Source of the DNA: Linum tenue
Lineage: Eukaryota; Streptophyta; Magnoliopsida; Malpighiales; Linaceae
Direction: 5' to 3'
DNA: 64,000 nucleotides
Assembly (NCBI GenBank): GCA_946122785.1
Contig: CAMGYJ010000005.1
Location: 62,136,200-62,200,199, forward strand
Every line of letters starts with the position of its first letter. Position 1 is the first letter of the stretch. The notes under the pieces are model-generated. The model made no database searches and was not told the origin of the DNA. It saw only the letters and a list, made by a program, of their open reading frames with translations. Both the position numbers and the translations under genes were made by a program. Positions 42,225 through 54,007 of this stretch are shown in pieces.

Positions 42225-42920
42225 TCTTTAATAAATAAATAAAATAATTAAAACTAAAATTATAAGTACATGAGGGGTAATTGGGTCATTTTACAACTTC
42301 TTTAACGGTAACTTAACTGATAATTAGACGGAAGGGTACACTCGTTACGTTTTAAAATTAGAAAGGTATGTTTGTGCAAAAATATAGTAAAAGGGTATGT
42401 TTGTTAATTTACAATAATAGAGGAGTATAAAATGCTATTAACCCAACAATAAATGTAATAAGTAATATAATCCTAGTATATATTTAATCTACTTATAATA
42501 TGAATTACCATACTGCAGTTTCCAGTTTATCATTGTCAGTTGTGGAAAACATCGGATAGAGTTTTAACACTTTTTATGTTGTCACCATAATAACTGTTTT
42601 CATTAATGGAAAAAATGAAAAAATAAAATAAAATAAACAAAATTAACATTAATGGAAAAAGTCACTAGTTGGGTAAGCTGACAGGGACCTCCTGGAGATT
42701 GGGTGGCTTTGAATACAGATGGATCGGTGATGTTAGCCCAAGGGAGTTCAGCGGCAGGAGGTGTATTACGAGAAAGTGATGGTCGTCTCATGAAAGCCTT
42801 CTCGATGAACCTTGGAGGTGGCTCAATTACACATGTAGAACTAGCAGGTATAGCGCATGGGTTACAAATTGCTTGGGATATGGGCATCAAAAAGCTCATC
42901 TTGCAGACAGACTCCTTGAC

Positions 42921-43931
42921 TAGGGGTAGACAACGAGAAACGAGTATTTGAGTTTATCCTTACTCGTCCAGTTTTTTTAGGGTTACGGGTACCCAAATAC
43001 CCGTAATATTTATCACATGATGAGACTTGGGATTAAGAATTTTTACATTGGGTACCTGCGAGCTACTCGTCAATACCCGTTTGGGTAGTATGGGTAACAG
43101 TAATGGCCATTACACGAGTTATCCCCTATACAAATACGTATAATACTATAATAGTCAATATATAGCTCACGATCAATTATTTGATAATCCATTTGATGTT
43201 GTTGATGTATAATGTATATCTATGATTATTATTCATTTTCTTTTTGCCCCCGCATGTGTACTCAAAATTATAGAGCCTCTATTCCCCCTACAATTGGAGC
43301 TTCCTCACATACTGTCACAATGACTTCTTTTTTTTTTGGGGGGGGGGGGGCTGATACTGTTACTCCTAGACTGTGTTTAAGATTATTTCATAGCAGAAGG
43401 AAGAGAAGAGTGAGGTAACAACAACAATAATGCATCTAATAGTCAAGGACATGAAATTATTACTAATTTGCTATCATTGCTATGACGAGTTTGGTTGTTC
43501 ATGTTGTAATGACAACCACCCGGGAAAATTATTACAGAGCTGTGGGGGATTTTTCCCATCAAACCGTGATTGCGGATGAGGAAAAGAGTTAAAATCATTG
43601 GTTGGGCAATGTTTATGGAACCCATGTCGAAACGATAATGGAGATTAAAACGAACACATTGGAGACTGAATGTGAGGAGAGATTATAGATTGAATTGATA
43701 CTAGGAAACGAATGGCCATATTTACTAAGCCACTTATTTGGGGGAATAATAATCTAAATTTTTATAATTTTTTTATTCTTCGCACGTTGGACGGGTATAT
43801 ACGGGTAGTTTGGGTACTCGTTATCCGTCTCGTATGGGATTGGACATGGGATGGAGTTTCCTTTTCAAATGGGATTGGGTACCTGTTTCAAACGGGACGA
43901 ATACACAGTCTCATCCTGTTGTCCACCCCTA
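42921..43931. mobile_element. hAT-type element in the LINE RNase H frame
   Basis: TIRs TAGGGGTAGACAAC and the inverse of TAGGGGTGGACAAC match 13/14. The left flank is TCCTTGAC (42913-42920); the right flank TCCAC equals it minus TTG, an 8-bp TSD with a 3-bp deletion. Subterminal TACCCGT/ACGGGTA motifs occur on both sides. 1011 bp, no transposase. Confidence 0.85.
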
Positions 43932-45273
43932 TCCACGATCGCTCTTCAACTGTTGCAGGAGGATAATGTTTGTCACCCCCACCACACGTTGGGATCTGCC
44001 ATTCGCCGATTACTGGAGCAAGATTGGGAGGTATGCCTGACTCATGTGTTTCGGGAAGGGAACTTTGTTGCTGATTATTTACCTTCTGTTGACCATTGGC
44101 TGGCTGTTGGGGTGCATATTATTGTAACACCCCATCTTGTATGTTTTGCCTAATCATATTGTTCATACAATTGCAGCAAAATTTAACTTGGGTGTTACAT
44201 TATCTGAATTCATACATTCATAGACATACATATATACTCACAACCATATACATTGACTTTTCGTAGCCATAGTCACAATTTCATACTCCATTGCTGCATA
44301 GCATACTTATATATGCCATAATCGTCACAACTTACACAACCACACAAATAAACACATATCATCAACTTTCCACACATGTGGATATCTCACATTGCATCGT
44401 AAGCTAATATGAACATGAAAAACGTTCTCAAAATATTTCTACAAAAAGGTGTGGATCACTGGCCAAAATCCCGAGAAGTCTACCAAGCACAGAATAGTTG
44501 AAGACCATACCTCATTTTATGTTCAAGTCTAGCTCATCTCCCACCTAAACACTTATCTACTGCTGCTGCTGATGATGATCTGCTTACACATGGCATAAGA
44601 TGAGGAAAAATAAATAAAAGAGGGTCAGCTCATAGCTTAGTGAGACAATCATTGCACCGTGAGTTCATAAAAAAGCATACCCCTATCATACATCTAGCAA
44701 TCAAGCCAAAATACTAGGGTCGGACCTTAGCCATCCAACACCCAATAGACAAAAAGACTCAACCACTTTGACTTATGCATATGCATCTTATCATGTTTTA
44801 CTTATAGGTGCCTGACTACTCCCACGCTAATCACTCTCCTGGGAAAACGGACCAAACATCTCGTGGATGTGGTCATATTGGACCCACCACTGTCGGTGTA
44901 GTCATATCGTACATGAAACCACTCTGGGTGTGGTCATACACGACACCACTCTGGGTGTATACATATCTCATGAAGAATCATCGGTCAACACATCAGGGGT
45001 GTGACTAGCATATCATAACATAGTAATAGCATATGGGAAGCCCTAATTACTATGTAATTGACCATGAGACCAAAATACTCTTGTTGGACATCCTTATACA
45101 TGATTCATAACTTATCTTTCTTAATCTCAATTCATTACTTGCACATGTACTTGACCTGCCCATAATTGGCTAAACATAGGTAAACCATGAGTCTTATAAT
45201 TGCACTTCCTCGGGGATAAACCCTCGTGCAAGTCATCCCACCTATATAATTTCCGAAATTCATAGGTTAGAAC

Positions 45274-45876
45274 TAGGGCTGCAAATGAGCCAAGCCGCTC
45301 GCGAGCAACTCGGCGTTTGAATTGGAAAAAACTCGTTCGACACTCGACTCGTTATTTAACAAGTCGGCTCGCGAGCCAACTCGTTAGTTAACGAGCCAAG
45401 CCTGAGCTAGACCATGCTCAGCTTGATAAGCTCGCGAGCTAGCTTGATTCGGTGGCTTGTCGAGCTAAGCTCGCGAGCTACCTTGTTTTGAGCTTGTGGA
45501 AGGATGAATTACTCTCTTAAACATGAACATTGTCTTCTAATACAGATGTGTATGATATTTGGATGTTATTTATAGTTTCTAGTGTTCTTTCTATCATTTA
45601 AATTCTTATGTTTATACATTTTTCCAACAAAAATGATTTTAAATCGAGCCCATCTTGAGCCGAGCTTGTACTCAGCTTGACAAGCTATGTTAATGAGCAT
45701 TTATCGAGCTCTACCGAGTCGAGCTCGAGCTAGATTATTTTTATTCAAGCCGAGCTCGAGCTCGAGCTGGATTATCAAAATTCGAGTTCGAGCCGAGCTC
45801 GAGCTGAAAAATTAATAAACGAGCCGAGCTCAAGCTAAGCAAAAACTCGACTCGACTCGGCTCGTTTGCAGCCCTA
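45274..45876. mobile_element. hAT-type MITE with perfect 8-bp TSD
   Basis: TIRs TAGGGCTGCAAATGAGCC and the inverse of TAGGGCTGCAAACGAGCC; TSD GTTAGAAC on both sides (45266-45273, 45877-45884). Subterminal GAGCTCGAGCT/GCTCGCGAGC palindromes are dense. 603 bp, inside the solo LTR. Confidence 0.95.
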
Positions 45877-46270
45877 GTTAGAACTAGAAAATTCATTAAC
45901 TCGCCGCAGATAACTCGAATATGAAACTTTGGGTTTAATCTGACTTTCGAACCCTCCAAAACCCTAATTCAAGAAATTGCTAATCCGAAACTTCGTTATA
46001 AGCCAAGAAATTGATGGACTATGATGTATCGAGCGATTAATGAATACTTACGTAATTTTTCACCTTCCAAAACCCTAGAACTTGCTTCTGGCGTTTTCGC
46101 CCAGCCTCACTCTGCGCGCACTTTTGTTTCTCTCAGTGAGAATAATGGGATGAAATGAGATATAAATGGACGAGAGGGAATATGTGAATATATAATGTTA
46201 AAGCGGTTCGGGCTCTGATGCTAAATTCCTCTCCTTGTGACACACAAGCGTGTGATTAATTAATATATAA

Positions 46271-46662
46271 GGCAAAGGCTAGCGTACGCCCGGACATACA
46301 CTAGGCTATCGTACGTTGTTGATTTTTTCTATTTAGAGAATGAATTAACCGGAGTTTGGGACATGATATCATACCCTAACCCCTAATGGATGAATCCCAA
46401 TCCCCAATTCACTAACCCAAAGCATGAGATTCGTTTAATCTTGAAATGAAAATCAACGATTCTGATTCATCAAAATTATCAATGATTTTCATTTTAAGAT
46501 TGAACGAATCTCGTGATTTGGGTTAGAAAATTAGGGACTGGGGTTCGCCCATTATAGGTTAGGGTATAGTATCATGTCCCAAACTCCGTGAATTCATTAT
46601 CTAAATAGCAAAATTCAATGGGGCGTACGGTAGATTAGCGTACGCTCGAGCGTACTCTTGCC
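46271..46662. mobile_element. Fold-back element, arms of ~190 bp
   Basis: Left arm 46271 to about 46455 (GGCAAAGGCTAGCGTACGCC, CATGATATCATACCCTAAC, CTAACCCAAAGCATGAGATTC) is mirrored by the right arm about 46475-46662 (GAATCTCGTGATTTGGGTTAG, GTTAGGGTATAGTATCATG, GCGTACGCTCGAG, CTTGCC). Only about 20 bp separate the arms, so the transcript would be a near-perfect hairpin. Family uncertain (Mutator-like or Foldback). Confidence 0.8.
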
Positions 46663-46921
46663 GAAACCTATATTATATATATATATACTTATCCAATCGA
46701 TCGATATTCTGATTTTCATCGAAACACTAGATTTTAATCGCGTAAATTTCTAAAGAGCAAAATATGGATTTTGGCGGAAGGGGATGTTACAATTATTGAT
46801 ATTCCGAGTCCTGATTTGTGTTATTGGATGTATTGTGACTCTATTGGGATTCAAACCCCTCGTCTTATTAATGATCAAGGGTAAGATCGCCCATTTGCGC
46901 TCTATTTTGCACCCAAAAAAA

Positions 46922-47340
46922 TATGATGGTCAATTGGTCCAACCATTATGATGTCCTCCATCTTGTTGTCTCCCATCTGTCTTCCAATTTCCTCTGTCTC
47001 ATTCTCTCTCCTTCATTGTGATTTGGAACCTCCATCCGGGCGACGCTGCTCCTCCATATTGGCGGCTTCACACTTCACTCTCCCTCCATTTCATACCTTC
47101 ATCGTCTCTCCTAGTTGTGTTGGACTTTCAAATTGTTAAAAAATTGTATTTGTGATTTGCCGAAACTATTTGATTAGTTCATGTTTATGAGCGGAAATAT
47201 ATCATTCCTTTCAAATATTTCGTATGATTGATAAATCCCAATCAAGAAGAGAAGCTCGTGAATGTTTGATACTTTCCTACTCCCAAGAATTTCTGAAAGC
47301 CATGTTGTAACTCAAATATATATATTTGTATGAAATGTGA
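46922..47340. other. Spacer, nothing recognised
   Basis: Pyrimidine-rich at 46950-47120, AT-rich after. A 63-codon frame at 46948 has no recognisable domain. Confidence 0.5.
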
Positions 47341-49620
47341 AAATTATATTTGAAACTCACGTTATCAAGAGTACAAACAACATATAGAGAAACCTAATTG
47401 AAAAAGAAAGTATCGAAGGTCCCAAAAAACATTTAACAATACTAAAAACGAGAAGACAATTGAAGGAAAAAAGTGCAAAAAAGCCAATCAAGACAAAAAG
47501 GAAAGACAAAAGACAACAACCATAGAAGAAGAATCTAGTGAATGGGGGAATAAAATTATTAAACGAAAACAAACAAACAAAGAAAAAATTCACTAATATC
47601 AAATAGAGTGATTTGTCTCCTTCGCAACCCTCTGATAATAGTGAATATTTGAGATATGATTAAATGCTTGTAGCCACCGCCCAAATATATAAATACTCTT
47701 GTGGAAGATCTCTTGAGGGAGGTCTCCTCATATCTAAAAATCCTATCGTTTCTCTCCAGCCAATTGTACCAAAACACCGCATGAGATAATAATTTGATAT
47801 AGTCTCTAAATGGTGAGTCACACCCCAACCCTCGCCAAGCTATGAAGAACTGGCAAGTGATAGAAGGGCAAGTCCATATTAATCAAAAGCTTTGTGAAGT
47901 TCTCCAAAATTGCTATAGAAAATGGACATAAGAAGAAGCTACGTGAATTGACTCATCATGGCGTTTGCAGAGGAACAACCAATTCGTAAGAATCATTCCT
48001 CTTCTTTTCAAATTATCAAGAGTAGAAATCTTTCCAAGAGAGACCATCCGAAGAAAGCAGCAGACTTCTGAGGGTACACAAGGACTCCGCACCAACTTGA
48101 AAGGGAAATTAATGTCGCCCCTAAAATTACTCTCGATAATGTTTGTAGTTAAAGAATGTACCGAAAGGACCGCAAAGTCCTCTAAAGGCCAAACCAAACA
48201 TGCATGTCATGTGGTGATCCAAAGTGGGGGAAGAGTGTTTAGAGTTTGCATCAAATAAACACGTTCTTCTTTAGCACCGCGTCTGAGTGATATCAAAAGA
48301 AGGAATCTTCCAAGACCTATCAACCATAGAAATCATGGACATATGAATCCAATGATTTGGAAGCATACCCAACCCTTGGAAAATCGCTCACCAAAATGTT
48401 TTCAGGAACCCATGAATCATGCGAAAAAAATACCCCAAATCCTCCCCCAGGATCGACATATGCAACCTTCCAAAGGAAAGAGTGTTTATTAACAACTGTG
48501 TGGGACAAAGAGTATCCATATGCTCCAAATTTCTACCATGGTCTCCATTCATTCCTACCAAGGCCACACTTTGCTACAATCAACTTCCTTCACCACGCAT
48601 CTCGCTCAAACCCAAATCTTCAGGCTCATTTTACCAATAAAACTTGGTTCATACACCCGAGATCCCAAACCCCCTTTAGTAATTGGCATCTTCACAATAT
48701 CCCATTTGATAAAATGTAACCGTTTGGTCCCCAACACCCCTAACCATAGGAAGTCACTCTAGAAATCACCGAGGTTGGTGCCTTAAAGAGGGAAAGAAAG
48801 TAGATAGGGAGATTAGAGCGAACATGTTTCAGAAGCACCAACCTCACACCAAAAGATAACATCATAGCCTTCCAAGAAGCTAACCGAGATTTCACCTTCT
48901 CAATAACTAGTTCCCATAAAGCTAAAGAACCCACTCTGGTACCCAAAGGTAGCCCTAATTAGGTAGTGGGAAGAGAACCTAATTCGAAAGTGTAGGCATA
49001 GTGTGTTGAGTTCTCTGCCTCCCCAAAAACCATCATGGGACTCTTGTGTAAGTTCACTTGAAGACCCGAAATTGTTTCAAAGAGAGCTAAAGCTGTAAGA
49101 AGAGAACGAACCTGGTCTTCGGAAGTATCACTAAATAGTAAAGTATCATCTGCATTAAGAATATGAGCGACCTTCCCTGTTCTCAATCCTTCATTCATAA
49201 AGAATCCCTCAACTAAACCATAAGACCTCAAAATCCTCAAAATACAGAGAGAACCTCCATCACCATAATGAATAGAAAGTGAGCAAGAGAGTTCCCTTGT
49301 CTTAGTCCTTTTTTGCTTGAATAGAAAACGATGCTGCAGCAACACATCCGCGAATCCACAAAATCCAAATGGGAAAAATTTACACTCTTCAAGACAGAAA
49401 AGAGGAACTCCTAATTGATGTGATCATATGCTTTCTTGATGTCCAATTTGAAAACTAACCCTGGTTTTCCACCTCGCTTCCTAAAATCAATAAGCTCATT
49501 TGAAATAAGCACGGCATCCAATTTTGATATATGATTCGAGACAAATATATGCATTATTTCAATTTTGTTATGAAAAAAGTAATTGGAAAAGAGTTTTTCA
49601 ATCAAGAAAGGAATGAAGGA
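47341..49620 (-). pseudogene. LINE ORF2 remnant, minus strand
   Basis: Minus-strand fragments in order: LISNELIDFRKRGGKPGLVFKLD with KKAYDHIN (49411-49605), NADDTLLFSD (normally FADD; ~49150), SRLASWKAMMLSFGVRLVLLK (~48850), a zf-RVT-like segment (47913-48197) and the C-terminal FWYNWLERNDRIF (47559-47828). Frameshifts separate them. It is 5' truncated in the RT domain; no TSD or clear tail was located. A distinct LINE family from the others, with no RNase H seen. Confidence 0.8.
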
Positions 49621-50639
49621 TTAGACTAAGTTGTAAGCATACTATTCTATGAAAGGAGCCTAAACAATACAAATATGAATAAAAATTGGAGAGAAATAAA
49701 ATAACACGGGTCAAGAACGGGCGAGTTCGGTCAAGTTAGTGTGAAAATAAGACTCATGTCCCATTTCAGACTATTTTCTAGACAAGTAATATCCGTGCAG
49801 GATAGATCAAAGCATACCAGATCACGTGGATCTAGTCAAAATTATGATATTTTGAACCAATTATTATCTTGGTCCAACAAATTCTTCTAGGGGTCATTTG
49901 GATTAGTGATTTTGGTGTGGAATCTGCCACAATCCCACATAACGTAGATTTTTGCCCAAATACCACGTTTGAGCTTCAAAGATGTGATGTTTTGGGGTTA
50001 TAAAATTTTGAAAACCCACAAATGTGTGTATCAAAATACTAGTACTCCTACTATTTTGAAAATTCATATCCTCCAATCCATTCAAACTTAACCCTCTACC
50101 TTCTTCTTCTTCCTCCTCTACCGCATCTCCACCCACCCAACCAATGCAGTCGAAGTCTAGCTTTCATGCAAAAGCAAAATTATGAGTAAAAATGGAAGCA
50201 TAAAAGAGTAAGCTTCTAAGCATTCTATATACGCGATAGAAATCTGACCATAAATTTTATTTTTAAAAATATAAACAAATAAGTGAACTAGCTCATATAT
50301 TAAAGATCACTCTCACACTAATAACACCAAAATAGGTGTAATTAATGTTCTTTAACACTATGTATTTTCATATCATATAGAGCGTAAACTGATCATTTGA
50401 ACTCGAAATATAGCCTAGAAGGCTCCCTCGCATCTATATATTGATTATTTGGTGGTATCGCGAGTTCCAAATTAAAATGACGAGGTTTCAAGATCGTAAG
50501 TGTAGAGAATAAGGCATTCCTCAGTTCACATGCAATAGGAGGAAAATCACGAATGTGAAGTGCCAGCGTTGTGATGAGATCGCACAACAAGCTAGAAGTT
50601 CACGACTAGGATATCTAATACCTTGGCCATGAATTGAAG
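49621..50639. other. AT-rich spacer
   Basis: No gene recognised. The motif GGGGTCATTTGGATTAGTG at 49893 resembles a MITE end but no partner was found. Confidence 0.45.
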
Positions 50640-51875
50640 GAGGCTATGCACAAGAAGAAACAGAAAGTTTCATGGTCGAGGTCACGGGCTTTCTTCCCTA
50701 GACAACGAAAATATTATGGCCAAAGGAGTTATACGCATTGGTTCGAGATTTAGAAACGTGGTAGCATTACCTATGACCAAAGGAATTTGTGATCCATACT
50801 GATCATGGATCACTCAAGTATCTTTACTCTAAACATAAGATGGACAAATGCCATGCTAGGTGGGTTGAGTTTATAGAGTCCTTCCCTTATGTAATTCGCT
50901 ATAAACAAGGTAAAGAGAATGTGGTAGCCAATGCCTTTTCTCAAAGGTGCACTCTTATCACATCTTTAATGCTTGGTTTATTGGTTTTGAACATATCAAG
51001 GTGCTTATAATGATGATGTTGATTTAGGAAAAATATGTAAGTTGTGTGATAAGCATGGTGAAGGGAAGTATTATATTTATGATGGATACTTATTTAGAGC
51101 TAATAATTTTTTTGTTCCCAATGTTTTTATTCGGGAATCGATTATCAGCTAAGCACAGGGTGGAGGTCTTATGGCACACTTTGGTGTATGCAAAACGTTC
51201 CATTGTTCAAGAACACTTATATTGGCGGTATATGAGAAGTGTTGTAGAGATAATATGTGCTAGGTGCTTGGACTGCCGCAAAGCCAAGTCCAAGGTTCAA
51301 CCAACCGGGTTATATACTCCTCTCTCTATTCCTACTAGCCCTTGGATTGATATTCTTATGGTTTTGTATTGGGATTACCTAGTATTAAATGTGGTAGAGA
51401 TTCTATATTTTTTGTTGTTGATCTTTTCTCTAAGATGGCACATTTCATTCCATGTCGTAAAACTAATGATGCATCCAACGTGACTGATTTGTTCTTTAGA
51501 GAAGTGGTTCGTTTGCATGGTATGCCTAGGGCCATAGTTTCTGATCGTGATGCCTAGATTTCATGTGTTACTTTTGGAAAACTTTGTGGGGTAAGCTTGG
51601 GATGAAATTGTTGTTTCTACCACTAGTCATCCTCAACTGATGGGCAAACTGAAGCAGTTAAAATGACTTTGTATCAAATGCGTAGAGGCATCATCAAGAG
51701 TAAAATCAAGACGTGGAAAGATTTTTTGCAGCATGTGGAGTTTGCATATAATAGAGTTGTTCATTCTACTAGTAAATATTCACCTTTGGGGCTAGTTTAT
51801 AGTTTAAATATTTTAACTCCATTGATCTAACACCATTTCCAAGTACTGAACAAGTAGGATCAAACATTTCCTTTA
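50640..51875 (+). pseudogene. Gypsy RNase H-integrase remnant
   Basis: Plus-strand pieces give the Ty3/Gypsy RT-RNase H end ([42 protein letters not shown]), the integrase zinc-binding part (ICARCLDCRKAKS) and core ([36 protein letters not shown]-like, FAYNRVVHS, TPFPSTEQVG). Many frameshifts and stops. No LTR, gag or protease is present nearby, so it is a fragment. Confidence 0.85.
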
Positions 51876-52467
51876 GCTCGTCACACATGATCGCCTGCTC
51901 AATAACAAAGAAGGGGTAAGAAGGAAGCTAACAACAAACAACCTTTGCAATCACTGCAAAGAAGAAGAAGAAGAAGAAGAATCAATCGAGCACATCCTAA
52001 AAAAATTCAGGAAAGCCAGAACCATTTGGGAGAAATTCCATACCAAAGATGCTACCAACAACAGGAGCATGAATTTCAATGAATGGTTACCTTCCAACAT
52101 CGGAAAAGAATCAACGGCTAATGAGTTTGGCATCATTTGCTGGCAGCTATGGAAACAAAGGAATGAAGAGGTCATGGAAGGACATGCCTTATCCAAAGAT
52201 GGTTTAATTGCAAGGATTAAAGCCTGGTTCAACATTGTTGGACAAGCTTATGTTAATACTCAGAAGACTACTGCTATGAATCAAAGGAAAAAACAGAGCT
52301 GCTCTGTTGACTGAAAACCGCCAGAGGAAGGTTGGATTCAGCTGCAGTGGATGGCTCTAACCTTTCTCCAAGTGGAAGAGCAGTTATTGGAGCACTGTTC
52401 AGAGGCCACCTGAGAGATGCTTGGGAGCCTATATATGCAATTTTGACAGATGCTCAATCACTGCAGC

Positions 52468-53499
52468 CAATGTAGTCAAAATCCTGATTTTACGATCTTA
52501 CCTATGGGTTCCGATCTTGACTTTACTAAAAAATCTTTGAACCTTCAAATCCCATAAAATCCCGATTTAAAACCTGTAAAATCCTCAAAATCTACGATTT
52601 TGTATGATTTCAAGACTCATGTCAATTGGAGCAAAATCAGGCCGGTCAGGTTGGGTTGTTCCCACGAAACGTGTCAAGTTCACTTCCCCAACCCAACATC
52701 ATGAACAACATAACCCTAACCCGATAGGTGACCCTCAATTTATGTTTGTTCTCTTCCTCATCTCTTCATCTTCCGCATGTCGACACCCAACTCCTTCCAT
52801 CAACGATTTCGTCCACCCTCACAATTAGTTCGGAGTTTGTTCCCCACCACCGTTGCAATTAGCCAATGTTTCCCTTGCAAGCTTTCGTTCATCTTCGCAA
52901 ACTTCAGCACCACCATCCCCGATCTTTTATCGATTAGGAAGAGAATGCATCAATCATCAGTAACCTTTTCTAGATGATGGTTATCAAGGAATTATGTTCA
53001 ATGGTGAACTTACTTTAAGTGATCCCGAGAATAATGATATTATTGCTCAAGCAAATAGATAAGGATTCTACGAGGATGTGAGCGAGGATGTGAGTGAGGC
53101 TGAGGATGAGGATGAGGATGAGGATGATGATGATGATGATGTGTGGGGGATGCTAATGTTGATCCTAACAATTTTATGTGGCTTTCTTCCTTAGCTATTA
53201 ACTAGATTAAGTAATTCCTATGAGGTTTCATGTTGCTTATTTGTGTGTTTATGTTATGTACAAGAATAAATATATGAATTTTTTTTTTTGTTTATTTAAC
53301 AAACAAACTTATGTTGGGAAATATTTAAGTTATATGTGGTTGACTGTTATACAATATATGCATTGTTATTACTCTATGGAGTTTTAAGTGTTCAATTTAA
53401 TATGAACCATTAAATCTTACGATTTTATGACTTTAATCTACGATTCCGACTTTATCTCTGTTTTTTATTCTACATAAAATCTCGATTTTGGCTACATCG
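52468..53499. mobile_element. hAT-type element (CARTGTWGYCAAAA family), copy 1
   Basis: Ends CAATGTAGTCAAAATC and the inverse of CGATGTAGCCAAAATC (14/16); TSD ACTGCAGC (52460-52467) versus ACTGCAAC (53500-53507). 1032 bp, interior with a GATGAG microsatellite, no transposase. Confidence 0.8.
53082..53142 (+). repeat. GATGAG/GAT microsatellite
   Basis: Runs of GAGGATGTGAGT, then GATGAGGATGAG and GATGATGATGAT. It lies inside the hAT element at 52468-53499. Confidence 0.9.
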
Positions 53500-54007
53500 A
53501 CTGCAACAGAGTTATGAGGAGTGATGGAGGGAGTGAAGATTGCTTGGAAGGAAGGCTACCACAAAATCTAGATCAACATCGACTCTACAACAGCTATCAA
53601 CATCATCAATCACATGGACGAGGATGACCATCACAATGGTAGCAATGCCAGGCAATTCAACCACCTTTTGAATCTGCAATGGCACGTTTGTTTGTCTCAT
53701 GTGTATAGGGAAGTCAATTTTGATGCCGATTTCTTAGCTAGCAAGGCTCACGATTATGATTTTGGCCCCCTTTCAATGTGTGTGATAGGGACTTGGTCCA
53801 TTAGATCTAGCCTGATGTAATATAATGGGAGTCTCCCATAAACGTTATATTACCAATGTGACCTAAATGCTATGCGTCTATCTTTCTACCAAAAAAAGAT
53901 GAATACATGGCATGCAATGAATAATACTCACAATCGCAATCCTAGTAGCAATTGCATTTTATTTTTGTCCTACAACTAAGAGAGACTAAGCCGGAGTGCC
54001 GGACAAC

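Larger units (their letters stand above)
36082..42442. mobile_element. Mutator-like element with ~215-bp TIRs, host of a LINE
   Basis: 36082-36300 and 42225-42442 are imperfect inverted repeats: GTTAATAGCATTTTGTACCTC at the left and, inverted, the same with TATACTCC at the right, followed on both sides by TTATTGTAAATTAACAAAC, ATGT/GTTTGTGCA and GGTAATTGGGT blocks. No 9-bp TSD could be matched. Without the LINE the element is about 1.05 kb, with a GC-rich interior (41635-42224) and no transposase. Confidence 0.7.
44123..46791. mobile_element. Solo LTR (Gypsy-like) with 5-bp TSD
   Basis: Begins TGTAACACCCC and ends GGGGATGTTACA, with the 5-bp duplication ATTAT at 44118-44122 and 46792-46796. 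There is no second LTR or internal region, so it is a solo LTR left by LTR-LTR recombination. It is 2669 bp now and about 1.7-2.1 kb without the two nested MITEs. Confidence 0.9.
42703..46884 (+). pseudogene. LINE RNase H domain, split in three pieces
   Basis: Pieces: 42703-42920 (LNTDGS, HVELAGIAHGLQIAW, ILQTDSL), 43932-44122 (IALQLLQED, HVFREGNFVADYL, GVHII) and 46797-46884 (DIPSPDLCYW to the stop TAA). The RNase H acidic residues D, E, D and D are all present. When the two insertions and one copy of each duplication are ignored, the frame is open across both sites. The normal upstream RT is absent, so it is not a working gene. Confidence 0.85.
42664..46921 (+). mobile_element. 5'-truncated LINE tail interrupted by a hAT element and a solo LTR
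   Basis: LINE sequence begins near 42664 (GPPGDWVALNTDG), is split at 42921-43931 and 44123-46791, and ends near 46912-46921 with CACCCAAAAAAA, the usual LINE tail. Only the RNase H domain and 3' UTR are present. No LINE TSD was found. Confidence 0.8.
51885..53899 (+). mobile_element. LINE tail with zf-RVT and RNase H, split by a hAT element
   Basis: zf-RVT-like NNLCNHCKEEEESIEHIL and WQLWKQRNEEVMEG (51945-52190) are followed by RNase H pieces WIQLQ and TAAELRGVMEGVKIAWKEGY, INIDSTTAINII, HVYREVNFDADFLASKAH (53520-53770). The hAT element 52468-53499 separates the two RNase H halves. Ends near 53893-53899 with CCAAAAAAA. Dead copy with stops and frameshifts. Confidence 0.8.
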
